Shown piece by piece: positions 35,975-46,460 of a stretch of DNA of 64,000 bases. This stretch comes from Sternotherus odoratus (Eukaryota > Chordata > Testudines > Kinosternidae). A program made the position numbers and the translations under genes. Position 1 is the stretch's first letter. Each line of letters starts with the position of its first letter. The DNA lies in NCBI GenBank assembly GCA_032164245.1, contig JAVMKO010000001.1:15475603-15539602 (forward strand), read 5' to 3'. The notes under the pieces were generated by a model. It saw only the letters and a program-made list of their open reading frames with translations, did no database searches and had not been told where the DNA came from.

Positions 35975-36580
35975 CAGCGGTTCTCAAACTTGTTGAGATC
36001 GCGACCCCTTTTTGTGCTCCGGTGGGGGGGCGCGACCCCTCCGCCGAAAAGCCGCCGATTTTTTTTTTTAAAAAAAGCCATGCTAGGACCCCCTGCACCC
36101 CGGCCCCAGTCCCCGCCGCGGGCGGGCTCCCGGCTGAGCCCCGGCCCCGGTCCCCGCTGGCGGCTGGGGCTCGGGGCTCGAGCCGCAGCCCGGGGCTCCA
36201 GCCGCCGCCCGGGGAGTGCGGCGCCACCCAGGGATCCAGCTGCTGCCCCGGGAGCGCGGCTCAAGCTGCCGCCGGGGAGCGCAGCTCAGGGGAGCGCAGC
36301 TCCAGCCGCCGCGTTCCTCGGGGCTCCAGCTGCCGCGCTCCCTGGGGCTCGGGGCTCCAGCTGCCGCTGGGGGAGCGTGGCTTCAGCCGCCGTGCTCCCC
36401 GGGGCTCCAGCCACCACCCGGGGCTGCAGCCGGCGCCCGGGGAGCGCGGCGCGCGGCTTGAGCCGGCACCGGTCCCTGGGGATCCCGCAGCAGGGAGTTG
36501 CTGCAGTAGGGGCCCGCGACCCCCACAAAAGTGGCCCGCGACCCCTTGAGGGATCGCGACCCCCACTTTGAGAACCCCCG
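35975..36580. mobile_element. hAT-like non-autonomous element in CR1
   Basis: Left end cagcggttctcaaactt and right end actttgagaacccccg form a TIR. Both sides carry gtctagac (35967-35974 and 36581-36588), an exact 8-bp TSD matching the nTCTAGAn preference known for hAT elements. Removing 606 bases plus one TSD copy restores the CR1. The interior 36180-36460 is a GC-rich minisatellite of ctccagcygccgc-type units, which generates long meaningless open frames on both strands. The end sequence resembles the Charlie/SPIN group of hATs, a family-level impression only. Confidence 0.92.
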
Positions 36581-36700
36581 GTCTAGACTGTTCTCAGTGG
36601 TAGCAAATGACAGAACAAGGAGTAATGGTCTCAAGTTACAGTGGGAGAGGTTTAGGTTGAATATTAGGAAACATTTTCACTAGGAGGGTGGTGAAGCACT

Positions 36701-36732
36701 GGAATGGGTTACCTAGGGAGGTAACCCATTCC
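36701..36732 (+). repeat. Perfect 14-bp hairpin acquired in CR1
   Basis: ggaatgggttacct, loop aggg, aggtaacccattcc. The corresponding sites in the copies at 56.3 and 61.8 kb continue from gggttacctagggag into unrelated sequence, so the right arm here is a new inverted copy of the left arm. Confidence 0.9.
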
Positions 36733-36884
36733 ACCCTTAACGGTTTTTAAGGCCCAGCTTGACAAAGCCCTGGCTGAGATGATTTAGTTGGGGTTGGTCC
36801 TGCTTTGAGCAGGGGGTTGGACTAGATAACCTCCTGAAAACCCTTCCAGCCCTGATACTCTATAATTCTATGATTCTATGAAAA

Positions 36885-37596
36885 AGAGGCACTAGACCAA
36901 ATAGACCTCTTACACTCCCAGTATCTGTGATTTACTGAGCATAAGCTTGGTCTTACAGGTATTCTGAAATGTAGGTGAAACTAATGTATTTCAGTTGTGC
37001 TCTACTAAGCTTTTTAACTTTTAAACACAAAGTTTAGCCAACCTTTAATTAAAAAAAGGAATTGAGGAGGAGAGGTCCATTGGTAAGGAGTCAAACCTGG
37101 AAGTGCCCATGCTCTCTTGGTACAGTGTGTGCCATTTTCTATTTCTGTCTGGATTCCTTTTACATGGGAACATTATATTTTTGCAAGTGTGCGGGAAACA
37201 TTTCTCAGTTTATTAAATACAGATTTTAGTGGAGTACTCTGTTAATGGCATCTCCCTTTCAGGCAAATACTGCTTGTGCTTCGGGATGCCTTGAGGTGTA
37301 CCAGAAGCTAGCAAATATTGATGCATTCATTTAGGCACTTTAAAGTATCTTCAACATACCAGTGCATGCATTCAAACAGTAATTAGGAAAATGGTCCTTG
37401 TGGTACAAACACAAGCCTGAGCCTGACTGTAGTGGTGCAGACAGGTACACCCGTGCCACTGCAATGTATCTGAGAACCTGGAGAAGTAAAGAAAAACAAA
37501 CAGATTTTTACAAAAGATGCTTTTCATACTGACTCCATTGGCCTGGATTGGACCCCTATATTCAAGCCTAGTAAAGGGCAGGACATCACTGTGTTG
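36885..37596. other. Unassigned non-coding DNA
   Basis: No repeat recognised between the CR1 and the next hAT. Confidence 0.4.
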
Positions 37597-37604
37597 TTCT
37601 AGAA

Positions 37605-38431
37605 CAGGGGTCTGCAACCCGCGGCTCCGGAGCCGCATGCGGCTCTTTCATCCCTCCGATGCGGCTCCCTGTGTGTTCTAATTTTAACCGGCCCGCAGAC
37701 TGTTTTCTATGCGGCCCGCCAGCACTGTCCAACCAGTGCGCGGAGCCGCAGCCGAAAGAGAGGGGCGGGGTCAATAAGAGGCGAGCGGCGGGGGGGGGGA
37801 GAAGAACAGAGGCGGAGCCGGGGCCGGGGCACGAGGCGAGGCGGAGCCGGCGGAGAAGTGCGAGTCGGGCCGGGGCCGGGGTAGGAGGCGAAGCGCGGCG
37901 GAGCCGGCGGATAAGAGCGAGCCGGGGCCGGGGCACGAGGCAAGGCAAGGCAAGCTGGGGGAGGGGGGGAGTGAAAGCACGGCCGGGGGGGGGGGGGGAG
38001 GAAGAAGAGCGAGAGCACGGCCGGAGGGGGGGGAGGGAGGGAAGAAGAGCGAGAGCACGGCTGGAGGGGAGGGGGAGGGAAGAAGAGTGAGAGCACGGCC
38101 GGAGCGGGGGGGAGGAAGGAGGGGGGGGGAGGAAGAAGAGCGAGAGCACAGCCGGAGGGGGGGGAGGGAGGGAAGGAACGTCTTTTTTTCGGAGCTCAAA
38201 ATGTTTTGTTGCATGCAGAAATGTAATTTTGTTTTCTCTGCAGTCGTTCATTGATTTCATAAATGCAACACATTATAGTTTGTTTATACATAGCATAAAG
38301 GCAAAAAAAAACGTTATATGCAGTGTTATTTCATTTTAAATGTCAAAAGGGTTTTGTGGCTCCCAGTGTTTTCTTTACTGTGGGAAACGGGTCCAAATGG
38401 CTCTTTGAGTGGTAAAGGTTGCAGACCCCTG
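37605..38431. mobile_element. hAT-like non-autonomous element with minisatellite core
   Basis: TIR caggggtctgcaacc / ggttgcagacccctg is identical over 15 bases. The flanks are ttctagaa at 37597-37604 and 38432-38439, an exact 8-bp TSD of the nTCTAGAn type. The outer interior (cggctccggagccgcatgcg) is CpG-rich, which suggests a fairly recent insertion. There is no transposase frame; proline/arginine-rich open frames are translations of the repeat core. Confidence 0.93.
37805..38180 (+). repeat. GC/GA-rich minisatellite
   Basis: First part (37805-37945): two to three units of about 60 bases sharing gcggagccggcgga and gccggggccggggc. Second part (37970-38180): about four to five units sharing aagaagagcgagagcac followed by a long G/GA run. 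Several runs of at least four Gs lie close together, so G-quadruplex formation is likely in single strands. Unit number could be misassembled or polymorphic. Confidence 0.88.
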
Positions 38432-38439
38432 TTCTAGAA

Positions 38440-38867
38440 GGAGGGCAGGAATCAGATTGATTCTCCCTGGCTCCAGGGGTGGAAAGTACTTAGCACAAGC
38501 TCTTGTGCTGGCATCAATTTATTTCCCCCTCTGTGCTGCCTCCAGTACGTGATGGGCCACACACGTTCCCCATTCAGGAGTGGCAGCTTCAGTCCCCCCA
38601 TTGAAAAGGATGCTGCAATGCAGGTACCCTTCACAGAGGAAAAAGGGACTCTTACCCTGTCTTACTTCCCTGGATGAGTATGCAGAAGAGATCATGCTCT
38701 CTCGCTCTCTCGCTCTCACTCTGTGTCAAAGGCCTTCATACAGTAAAGCCAATCACATGAATAATCCCACTGGGGATGGTCATATGTTTGTTACTACATG
38801 AGTAAGTCTCTGAAGGAGCAGAGCCCATATTCGGAAGAAAAACTACAGCCTAGACTGAAACTCAAGA
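38440..38867. other. Unassigned non-coding DNA
   Basis: A short CTCTCGCT tandem at 38697-38720. Nothing else identified. Confidence 0.4.
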
Positions 38868-39045
38868 AACTGGCTCTTGTCCCAGCTCTGCCAGTGGCCG
38901 AGTGGGTGATCTTAAGCAATCCATTTTGGCTTCTATATGCCTCAGTTTCCTAATCTGTAAAATAAGGACAATAGTTCTTACTGCCTAAGGAAAATGTTTT
39001 GAGAGCTACAGATGAAAAGTGCTACATAAGTGATATATGATATTT
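38868..39045 (+). repeat. MIR-type SINE
   Basis: Plus-strand blocks in order: cagctctgccagtggcc, gtgatcttaagcaatcc, tgcctcagtttcctaatctg, taaaataaggacaatag and gctacataagtgatatatg. The central catctgtaaaat-type core of MIR is well preserved. The 5' promoter end is partial. Confidence 0.8.
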
Positions 39046-39996
39046 ATTTATTTTATTTTATTTCTTTTCTAGCCTGTCTCCAACTCTTGGAGATACTGAT
39101 CTTCTGAAATTCTTGCCAGCCTAGACTCCTGGTGAATACACCAGATTTGTCAAAAATTACTAAGGGGGTTAGTTTGAATATGGCTCTTGACACAATGAGA
39201 AGACATTGACCTCTCTGGGGCACATGAGTAATACAACAAAAGCTCAAACAAATCACAGAAACTTAGATCTACCCGGGACAGCTGTGCTGTCTGTGACTAT
39301 TTATTTTAGTGGTCTACTACAATATTTGTCTAATTAAAGAACATTACATTATGTTTATAATGTTCATGTGCCAAGATGAAACTTACAGACCCACATCATA
39401 ACCTATAATTACTTTCTGGAAGGGATTTGCAAAATTTTAAAATAAAAAATGTGATGAAGTTAATTCATCCTTCCAATGAATTCAAAGACACGATGCCTCA
39501 GGAAATATTTTCAGTAATATTTTCTGATGTCTTTCTGTATCAACCCAGACTGTTTCTCAGCCCTACCAAATTATAAATGAATTAGGGCATAATTTCAACC
39601 AGCTTCCAATTGCCATCGCTGGATCCAAACCCGTTTTAAACATTCAGATTTTTGCCCAGTGGGAAAAGTAATATCTTCACACACCACAAATCTCCTCCGC
39701 CCCCAACCAGAAACTGAAGATCAAAGAGAAAAAACAGTGGCCATAATTTTTATGGGACCACCCAAAAATCTATGCATAAGCAATTTGATGCTTGATTTGC
39801 ATGTAGCATTGTCCTACAAAGAAAACCCTCAGAGTTGTGTTGACATCCATTCTGTCCTGCATCTATTGTCTTCCTTTCCATAAGAGCCCAGGAGAATGCT
39901 GCTAAAATACCATTTCAGGACCCAGCCCCAAGAACCTTTACTCATCTAAGTAGCCCCACTGAAGCCAATGGACTACATAGGAGGGTAATCTGGAGC
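39046..39996. other. Unassigned AT-rich DNA
   Basis: No recognised elements until the next hAT; a copy of the dispersed word cactgaagccaatgg occurs at about 39957-39971. Confidence 0.4.
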
Positions 39997-40004
39997 TTGT
40001 ATTG

Positions 40005-40319
40005 CAGGAGTCAGCAACCTTTCAGAAGTGGTGTGCCGAGTCTTCATTTATTCACTCTAAAAAATTTAAGGTTTTGCCTGCCAGTAATACACTTTAACAT
40101 TTAGAGAAGGTCTCTTTATACAAGTCTACAATATATAACTAAACTATTGTTGTATACAAAGTAAATAAGGTTTTTAAAATGTTTAAGAAGCTTCATTTAA
40201 AATTAAATTAAAAGGCAGAGTCCCCCAGACCAGTGGCGAGGACCTGGGCAGTGTGAGTGCCACTGAAAATTAGCTTGCATGCAGTCTTCGGCACACATGC
40301 CATAGGTTGCCTACCCCTG
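40005..40319. mobile_element. 315-bp hAT-like MITE
   Basis: Ends caggagtcagcaacct and aggttgcctacccctg are imperfect TIRs (13 of 16 bases). Exact 8-bp TSD ttgtattg at 39997-40004 and 40320-40327. The interior is AT-rich with tggcgaggacctgggcagtg near the right side. Related in its TIR to the 37605 element, but the interior is unrelated. Non-coding. Confidence 0.92.
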
Positions 40320-40327
40320 TTGTATTG

Positions 40328-41104
40328 TGTGGTTTTACAAAGTGTGTCCCAAAGTGCTTGTGCAAGTCACATAATAGAAATGGAGATAAAGAGCAAAGAA
40401 ATATTAGTGATACCGTCTACAGTACTTACTATTTAGGTTAAAAAGGTTAACAAATGTGTTTGGAAGTATCTTACAAAAGACCTTTCATTTAGGTTCCTAC
40501 CCATGACATTATTAACAGGGTTTTCCACTGAATCCTCTCCAGGCTGTGCATTAACTGAGAGTAGCCACTTCATTCTTCTTTTATCTGCCCTATTGTTCCC
40601 TTTGTAACTGCTGTCACATCATCTGGAAAAAAGCAGGAATAACTCAATTGAAGTCAATGGAGCTTTTTATTTGTTTAGATTTAAATAATGAAGAAGACTT
40701 CTACAGTAGGCTCTCAATGCCCTAACACATGATTATTTTAATGCTTTTGGGATTTTGTTGTATTACAGATCATTGAAATAGAAACTCAGCTACCTGCAGA
40801 AAGTCTTTTCCACCCAGTCGTTGTTCTGGGAATCATACAATCAGCCCTCTCTAGAAACACAACCGGACAGAGTTATCTGGTGTAACACTGATGTAAATGG
40901 GAGAAGAATCAGACCCTCAACTTTCTCTTTCAACCTCTGTTAACCCTAATATTGGAAAATGAATGCGAATTGGTATTTGGCTTTTTGCTCTCCATTTGGA
41001 TGATGAAAATAAACTGATCACAATCATTGGGTTTCTAATCAATAGGTTAATGTTGCCTTCAGTTTATATAGGACCAAAAGGAAACCCTGGCTATCTACTC
41101 CAGT
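40328..41104. other. Unassigned non-coding DNA
   Basis: A copy of the ttgaagtcaatgg word at 40649-40662. 40868-40915 (ggtgtaacactgatgtaaat) resembles an arm of the dispersed palindromic repeat. Confidence 0.4.
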
Positions 41105-41580
41105 CCCCCAGTATCACAGACAATATTGTCATATAAGCCTTTTCATAAATTTATCAAGCTCCATCTTACAACTAGTTACGTTATTTGCCCCTCCCCCGCC
41201 ACTGTTGAAAACCTGTTCCAGAACGTCTCTCCTCTAGTGATTGGAAATGTAATTTCCAGACTAAATTTATTCATGGCAAGTTTAGACCCATTTGTTCATG
41301 TCCCAATATTGTCCATCTGCTTAAAGAGCATTTCTCCCTCCGTGGTGTTTACCTCTCTGATGTATTTATGGAGAGCAGTCTTATCCCCTTTCAGCCTTTG
41401 TTCTGGAAGGCTCAGCAAGCGAAGATCTTTTAGTTTCCTCTTGTAAACCAGGCTCTCCATTTCCCTGATCATCCTAGTAGCCTTTTTCTACACTTGTTCC
41501 AGTTTGGACTCCCTTTTCTTCAACATGCATAACCAGTTTCTCATTCACAAACACAGTGTTACAATACCTGGCTTGTAAAC
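41105..41580 (-). mobile_element. CR1/L3-like LINE 3' region, minus strand
   Basis: On the minus strand the blocks ccaaactggaacaagtgtag, ctactaggatgatcaggg and aggctgaaaggggataag, then a frame remnant, match the coding tail of a CR1-clade LINE (QRRA.RMI, RR.RGD). Frames are heavily decayed. It differs from the other CR1 subfamilies here, suggesting an older lineage. Confidence 0.6.
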
Positions 41581-41737
41581 ATTGCAGGGGAATATCGACT
41601 TTTTAAAAAACATTTCCAGTGGAACTTCTAAACAACCGTGGAAACACTTGTTTGGCATAAGAAAAAGTTTTATTTGGCACTTGTAGGCCGCAGTGAAGGA
41701 AAACTCTTAAGCAATCCCACTGACTTTGATGAGACCT

Positions 41738-41838
41738 GAAGCTTGTCTACACTGGCAATGTACAGAGCTGCAGCTTTCTCACTCAAGGGTGCGAAAAACT
41801 ACCCCCCGAGTGCAGCAAGTTTCAGCGCTGGTATCTAC
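41738..41838. mobile_element. TIR element, relative of 15217-15364
   Basis: agcttgtctacactggcaat, gctgcagctttctcactc, aagggtgcgaaaaactaccc and gcagcaagtttcagcgctg follow the 15217 element in order. The right end is decayed or truncated. Confidence 0.65.
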
Positions 41839-42210
41839 ATCCTTTGTGGAGGTGGTATTTTTAGAGGACTGGGAGAGCTCTTATGAATTATCTGAATCAG
41901 GGCCTTAAATCTTAGGCCATATTTGGCTTGGTGATTGCTCTCTTGATCCCATTCTCAGAAGCCTTTTTTTGCTTATTACTGATTTGACTCTGTGCAGGAG
42001 TAAAGAGGATGTTTAGCTTCATTGTATTAAACTTAAATTCTGTCAACTTGGGGGCTAAAAGGGACCCCAGTTCTCTTTATGCTATTTTTCCCCATACTCT
42101 CTCTTTATCCAAACCTACAAATAGATATTTTTACGCAACTACTCTCACTGACTTCAAAGAAACTATTTCTGTGAGTAAGCACTACTGAATATAAGGATTG
42201 ACAGCTGATA
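41839..42210. other. Unassigned non-coding DNA
   Basis: No repeat recognised. Confidence 0.35.
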
Positions 42211-42475
42211 TTTAAGAAGGATGTTGATAAATTGGAGAGGGTTCAGAGAAGAGCCACAACTCTGATCGAAGGTTTAGGAAACATGCCTTATACTGATAGT
42301 CTCAAGGAGTTCAAGTCATGATGGATTCTCCCATCACTGACAATTTGAAAATCATGACTGGATGTTTTCTCTAAAATATACACTCTAGGAATTATTTTGG
42401 GAAATTCTCTGGCCTGTGTTATATAAAAGGTCAGACTAGATGATAACAATAATCCCTTCTGCTTTTGTAATCTAT
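42211..42475 (+). mobile_element. Old LINE tail (CR1/L2-like)
   Basis: Blocks ttaagaaggatgttgataaa, ttggagagggttcagag, gaagagccacaactctgatc and, after a diverged gap, aggtcagactagatgata and cccttctgcttttgtaatc. This is the same protein tail as in the CR1 copies but highly decayed and internally shortened. Confidence 0.6.
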
Positions 42476-44088
42476 TCATCTATAACTGCAGGATCTCTCA
42501 TTAAATCATAATGTCGACATTTCAGATATCAGGCCTGATGTGGAACTTGCATTTGTTTTTAATTTACAGTCCCTTTGTTCCAGTTTAAAAACACAATCTG
42601 TTTGTGCCTTCAGCAGGACATTAACAATGCCATTTTCTTTCAGGGAAAAAACGTTAATTCTATTACAATATTACAAACAACTATATCTACAGTGCATCAT
42701 CAAATGTGAAACTATGGTAAATACAAATCTACTCTTTGGTTTGGTCAGTGTCAAGGTGTACAGTTACTAGGTTTTATCTAGTTTCATGAAATCCTCTCTT
42801 GTGGAAAAGAATCTTGTTCTGATTTAGTATCTCTTTTGGCATATTCTAAGTGCAAACACATTTGAATAAGATGTAAAATTACTAGCATTCTTCAGTTTGT
42901 TTGCATTAACAGCAGAGAATCTTAAATCTAGGGAAGAAATTGTGATAATGGTGTTGCAGGCAAATGTGACTGTTATTACACAAAAAGAAACACACCAATC
43001 TGTGTACTGGTACAATAAAAATCTCTGAAGATACTGAGAGAGGGAATCAGGGCAGAATATATCTCTTCTGGGATCTTTAACTTCCACTTGAACAAGCACT
43101 AAAGGAAAAAAGATGGAAACTTGGATTAACTTCTTATCCAAGTGACACCTCTTGCAATGTTTTTGACCCTACTTTAAAGCTGTCACTTAGTGCCTCAATT
43201 TATTGAAACACAATCCTTTTAAATCCGCCTCTCTCTTATCTCTGCGGACGGTTTTCTGTTTTGCTTTGTTTTCTTTTAGAGCATACATAGTATTCTTGGA
43301 CAGAGGCTGTGTGGACAGGCACACTTTTGTTTGCGTTCAGAAAGAAAAATGTTGTTCTGTTATAATGCAGGACATGGTGCAGGCATTTTTGTGTGGATTT
43401 GCACCCCTAAATCTCTCTCTCTTTCTAAGAATAAAACCCTGAACAAAATTCATTAAAAACTGTCCCGTGTGGTTTTCATGCCAAACTGTAAATCAACCCA
43501 GATTTCCTTAAAAGATTAGAAGCATCCAGTTATATTATTATTGTCTTACCATAGCTCATGGGAGCCCCCGTCATGGAACAGACTAAGTGTTATATAAGCA
43601 CAGAACAAAAAGGTGGTCCCTGCCCCCAAAGAGCTTACAAATTAAGAACGACAGCTGATTCCAGGCAGACTGATTGAAGCAATGAGACCATATTGGTCAG
43701 TCTGACAGGAATGGTCTTGGTATACCAGCAGCCTAGCTATTGACAATTTTTGTGTGGGCATCATGACAGTTTTTAATGGAGGGATCTGAAGGTGGATAAT
43801 GGGTAGCTTTGTGGATGTTTACAGGGAGCTCCTCCCAAGTGTAAGGGGCAGCATGGACAAAAGCAGTAGGTGCTTATTTGAACATTTAAATGAGCAATGG
43901 AGTTTGGAATCATGGGCTAATTGGAAGCAGAAGTCAACCTCTCTGAAAGAGAGTTGATGGCTAAAGTGGGGATAGATCATCAGGAGCCTTGAAAATGAAG
44001 AGAAGTAACTTAGATGTGACAGGAGATCCAGTGGAGGGACGAAGAAAGGATTGATGTGGTCAAAGCAACAGGTCCAGGTTTGATTAGT
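42476..44088. other. Unassigned DNA with an old shared repeat
   Basis: 43575-43650 (cagactaagtgttatataag, ggtggtccctgcccccaaag, agcttacaaatt) matches an old interspersed repeat also glimpsed at 31310-31350. No coding evidence elsewhere. Confidence 0.4.
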
Positions 44089-44190
44089 ATAATCCTAGCC
44101 TATGTTTCACCTAGTCCATTATCCTGCCTGACAGTGGCTAGTGCAAGATGCTTCAGATGAAGGTATAAAACCTCTAAAATGGACAAATAT
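44089..44190 (+). repeat. Dispersed repeat B, copy 2
   Basis: See 10449-10580; preserved blocks are cacctagtccattatcctgc, gacagtggctagtgcaagat and gcttcagatgaaggta. Confidence 0.55.
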
Positions 44191-44509
44191 ATAATAATTG
44201 GAGCATGGACTAAATCCCTAACTTCACTGTTCATTGTTTGCAAGTGCTTATTCTGAGCTGTAAGTAATTTTACTTGGAAATCAAAATGGACACACAATCC
44301 CAATACACAATATAAATTTAGTGACTTGGGTCCCAAAGCATGAAGCAATTCACACCTTTTGAGAAATCCAGACTGAGTTTCATTTTTAAAAAGTCACGAT
44401 TTGAAGTAGAAAATTACTTGAAAGTGCCAGTATCTACATCTGAAAATACCAATTATTAACCCTTTAAAAGGTAAGTGTAACAAGCCCTGGTCCCCTGCTA
44501 GTTCCTCCC

Positions 44510-45051
44510 TGTAGTGAGCGGAAGATTACTGTGACGGCAATCGGTAGGGGGCGTAGTTACGCTTCTAAGTCGTCTCCAGGGAACGGTATAATTAAGGTTA
44601 TCAGCATGGGAAAGGCCTTGTGTTCCTGTTATCTTGTGTATGTGTGTCTGAGAACAGCTTCTCAGCTGTGTGAGCTGTTTACCCTGTTTGTGTGAGAATG
44701 AGTGTGTATGAAATTAGATGCAATGCAAAATAAGGCAGGACAGCATGTAACCAATAAGTGGTGGACAGCGTGTAATCAACCAATAAGTGCTTGCTTGCTT
44801 GCTGCTTGCTATTCATGAGATATGTGTATGTATGAGATGCAAATGTGTGGGTGTATTTAAGCCCACGTTTGTGTTCCCACCCTGGGCTTCTCTCCTGGGC
44901 ATTGTGGCAATGTGCCAGGCCCCTTCTGCGGTCGCGCTGACTGGGGCCCCCAGCGCCAGTGGACTAGGACCTTCAATAAACTCACCACTTTCCATCTAGT
45001 CAATGTGTGTGAGCCTCATTTGTACGGGACTCCCTAGGGTACCCTGCAACA
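44510..45051 (+). mobile_element. Solo LTR of an endogenous retrovirus-like element
   Basis: 542 bases with TG/CA termini (tgtagtgagcgg to ccctgcaaca), bounded by an exact 5-bp TSD, ctccc, at 44505-44509 and 45052-45056. Promoter order on the plus strand: two aaccaataagtg boxes (about 44751 and 44780), a TATA-like tatttaa at 44854-44860, and the polyadenylation signal aataaa at 44975-44980. This is the U3-R-U5 layout of a retroviral LTR. No gag, pol or env sequence is adjacent, so recombination between two LTRs probably removed the body. It may retain promoter or enhancer potential. Confidence 0.88.
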
Positions 45052-45119
45052 CTCCCAAATGAACATTTACCTCAACTTTGCTACCATTGCAGGCTAAGGG
45101 CATTAACCACCAAGGTTCT

Positions 45120-45430
45120 TGTCATAAGTATAAAGTAGCTTACAATTACTGTTTTATCTGTAAAGGGTTAACCTGCAAGTAACCTGAGAGGGAATGCTAA
45201 TTAACCTTGGAAACAAGAGAGTTTTTAGTTTCGGTTTTAGCTCTCTCGCTGGCTCTCATGCTGCTGTTCACCTGGCTATGGGACGAACCAACCTTCTGTC
45301 TCTATTCTACATATCTATAATCTTCTAAGAAGCCAAGTCCAGTAGTAAGTGAATTGTATGCTTGAACTATATCACTTGACCATTGATCCACAGTGTTCCT
45401 TACTGTTAAGCTTAGCAGAGAGAGAAGTTC
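45120..45430 (+). mobile_element. LTR fragment starting TGTCATA
   Basis: Begins tgtcataagtataaagtag and includes tctgtaaagggttaacctg and gctaattaaccttgg, which I recognise as the start of a common reptile LTR. The minus strand of 50845-51662 likewise begins TGTCATA. The right end and a TSD are not visible. Confidence 0.45.
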
Positions 45431-45559
45431 CTAGGGAGGGGGTCAGGAGTCTGAGTGATGTTAAGGATTTAATCTATTGATTTCTGTACAAGGGATTTAT
45501 GCTTCTGTTTCCAGCATGTGAATTCACTCTCAACTAAATACCTGAGCACTCTGACCAGT

Positions 45560-46460
45560 CACTTATGAATTACATACAGGGCAACACAAGCAAATTCCTA
45601 GTCCCAGACTTTCTCCCAGAAATGTGTGTCTTGTATTGTCCAGCACACTACTGAACAATGCAAATTCATAGTAAGTCCATCATTTTGTCAAAGAGAAATG
45701 ATATATGTATCAGCCTTTTTATCTCAACTAGAATTTCCCACACACTCTAATCCAAACACACTGGTTAATATAAAACAATAGGAGGAATTTAATAACTAAG
45801 AAAGATAGATTTTAAATGATTACAAGTGATAATGCATAAAAGTCAGGATTGGTTACAAAAGAAAATAAAAGAGTAATGCACTCGCTAATACCTAACTTTA
45901 CAAAGAAGGTGAACTTAAAAGCAAAGGTTTTGTCTCACCATTTGCTGTTGTAAATTTCACAGGCTGGGTCTTTTTTCAGCCTGAGACCCTTAGTTCAATC
46001 CTTCAAGAGTCGTTAATGTGATGAGCAGAGAGATGGGAGGAGGAGAGGTGACATCACATTTTTCCTCCCCTTCTATAATTCAGTTGCTTGTGCCAGATTG
46101 AGTCAGGGTGACATGTAGTGTGTTGTGGACATGAGGTTTGAATCAATCCTGTGATGAAATGTAAATTTTTTGTTTACACCTTCCCATTGCTGGTGATGGC
46201 TACTTAATCCAGCGATAGCTCTTTAACACCTGGCTTTTTGTCTCTGAGAAACTGGTTTAGGTCTCCTTGTCTTAACCTTGGAGTATGTTATGAGAATGAT
46301 ACATAGTAGAACCTTATAACTTCACATACACTATTGATACACACATTTTACCAGGAGAATAATACTCAGCAGATTCTGACTTTTCAAATGATACCTCACA
46401 AGGCATACATGTACAAAATGTATCATAATCTTGTAAAAGTAGTGAGCATAATACTATAGA
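45560..46460 (-). mobile_element. LTR-like family copy 2
   Basis: Shares cagactttctcccagaaatg, gtcttgtattgtccagc, aatgcataaaagtcagga, ataacttcacatacac and gacttttcaaatgatacc with the copies at 5763 and 54034, in the same orientation. Its left portion is missing or too diverged. No TSD found. Confidence 0.6.

Larger units (their letters stand above)
34215..36884 (+). mobile_element. CR1 LINE copy A (5'-truncated), carrying a hAT insertion
   Basis: Starts near gagtccaggaaagctggc and ends in ATTCTATG-type octamers at about 36884. The protein order is the linker before the reverse transcriptase, the reverse transcriptase, then the C-terminal region. A hAT element occupies 35975-36580 and an unusual hairpin lies at 36701-36732. 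The 5' endonuclease region is absent. In-frame stops and frameshifts make it inactive. Confidence 0.92.

Noticed and set aside
35792..36571. 259-codon plus-strand open frame, Pro/Ala/Gly/Arg-rich
   Set aside because: It begins in the CR1 C-terminal region and runs through the GC-rich core of a hAT element. Several other frames on both strands are also open here, which is a compositional effect.
37586..38260. Long Pro/Ser/Arg-rich open frames on both strands
   Set aside because: They are translations of the G/GA minisatellite inside the hAT element; the reading frame is kept only by the lack of stop codons in GC-rich units.
44478..44509. Alternative LTR start at tgtaacaagccctgg
   Set aside because: It lacks a matching duplication with the right flank, whereas starting at 44510 gives an exact 5-bp ctccc pair.
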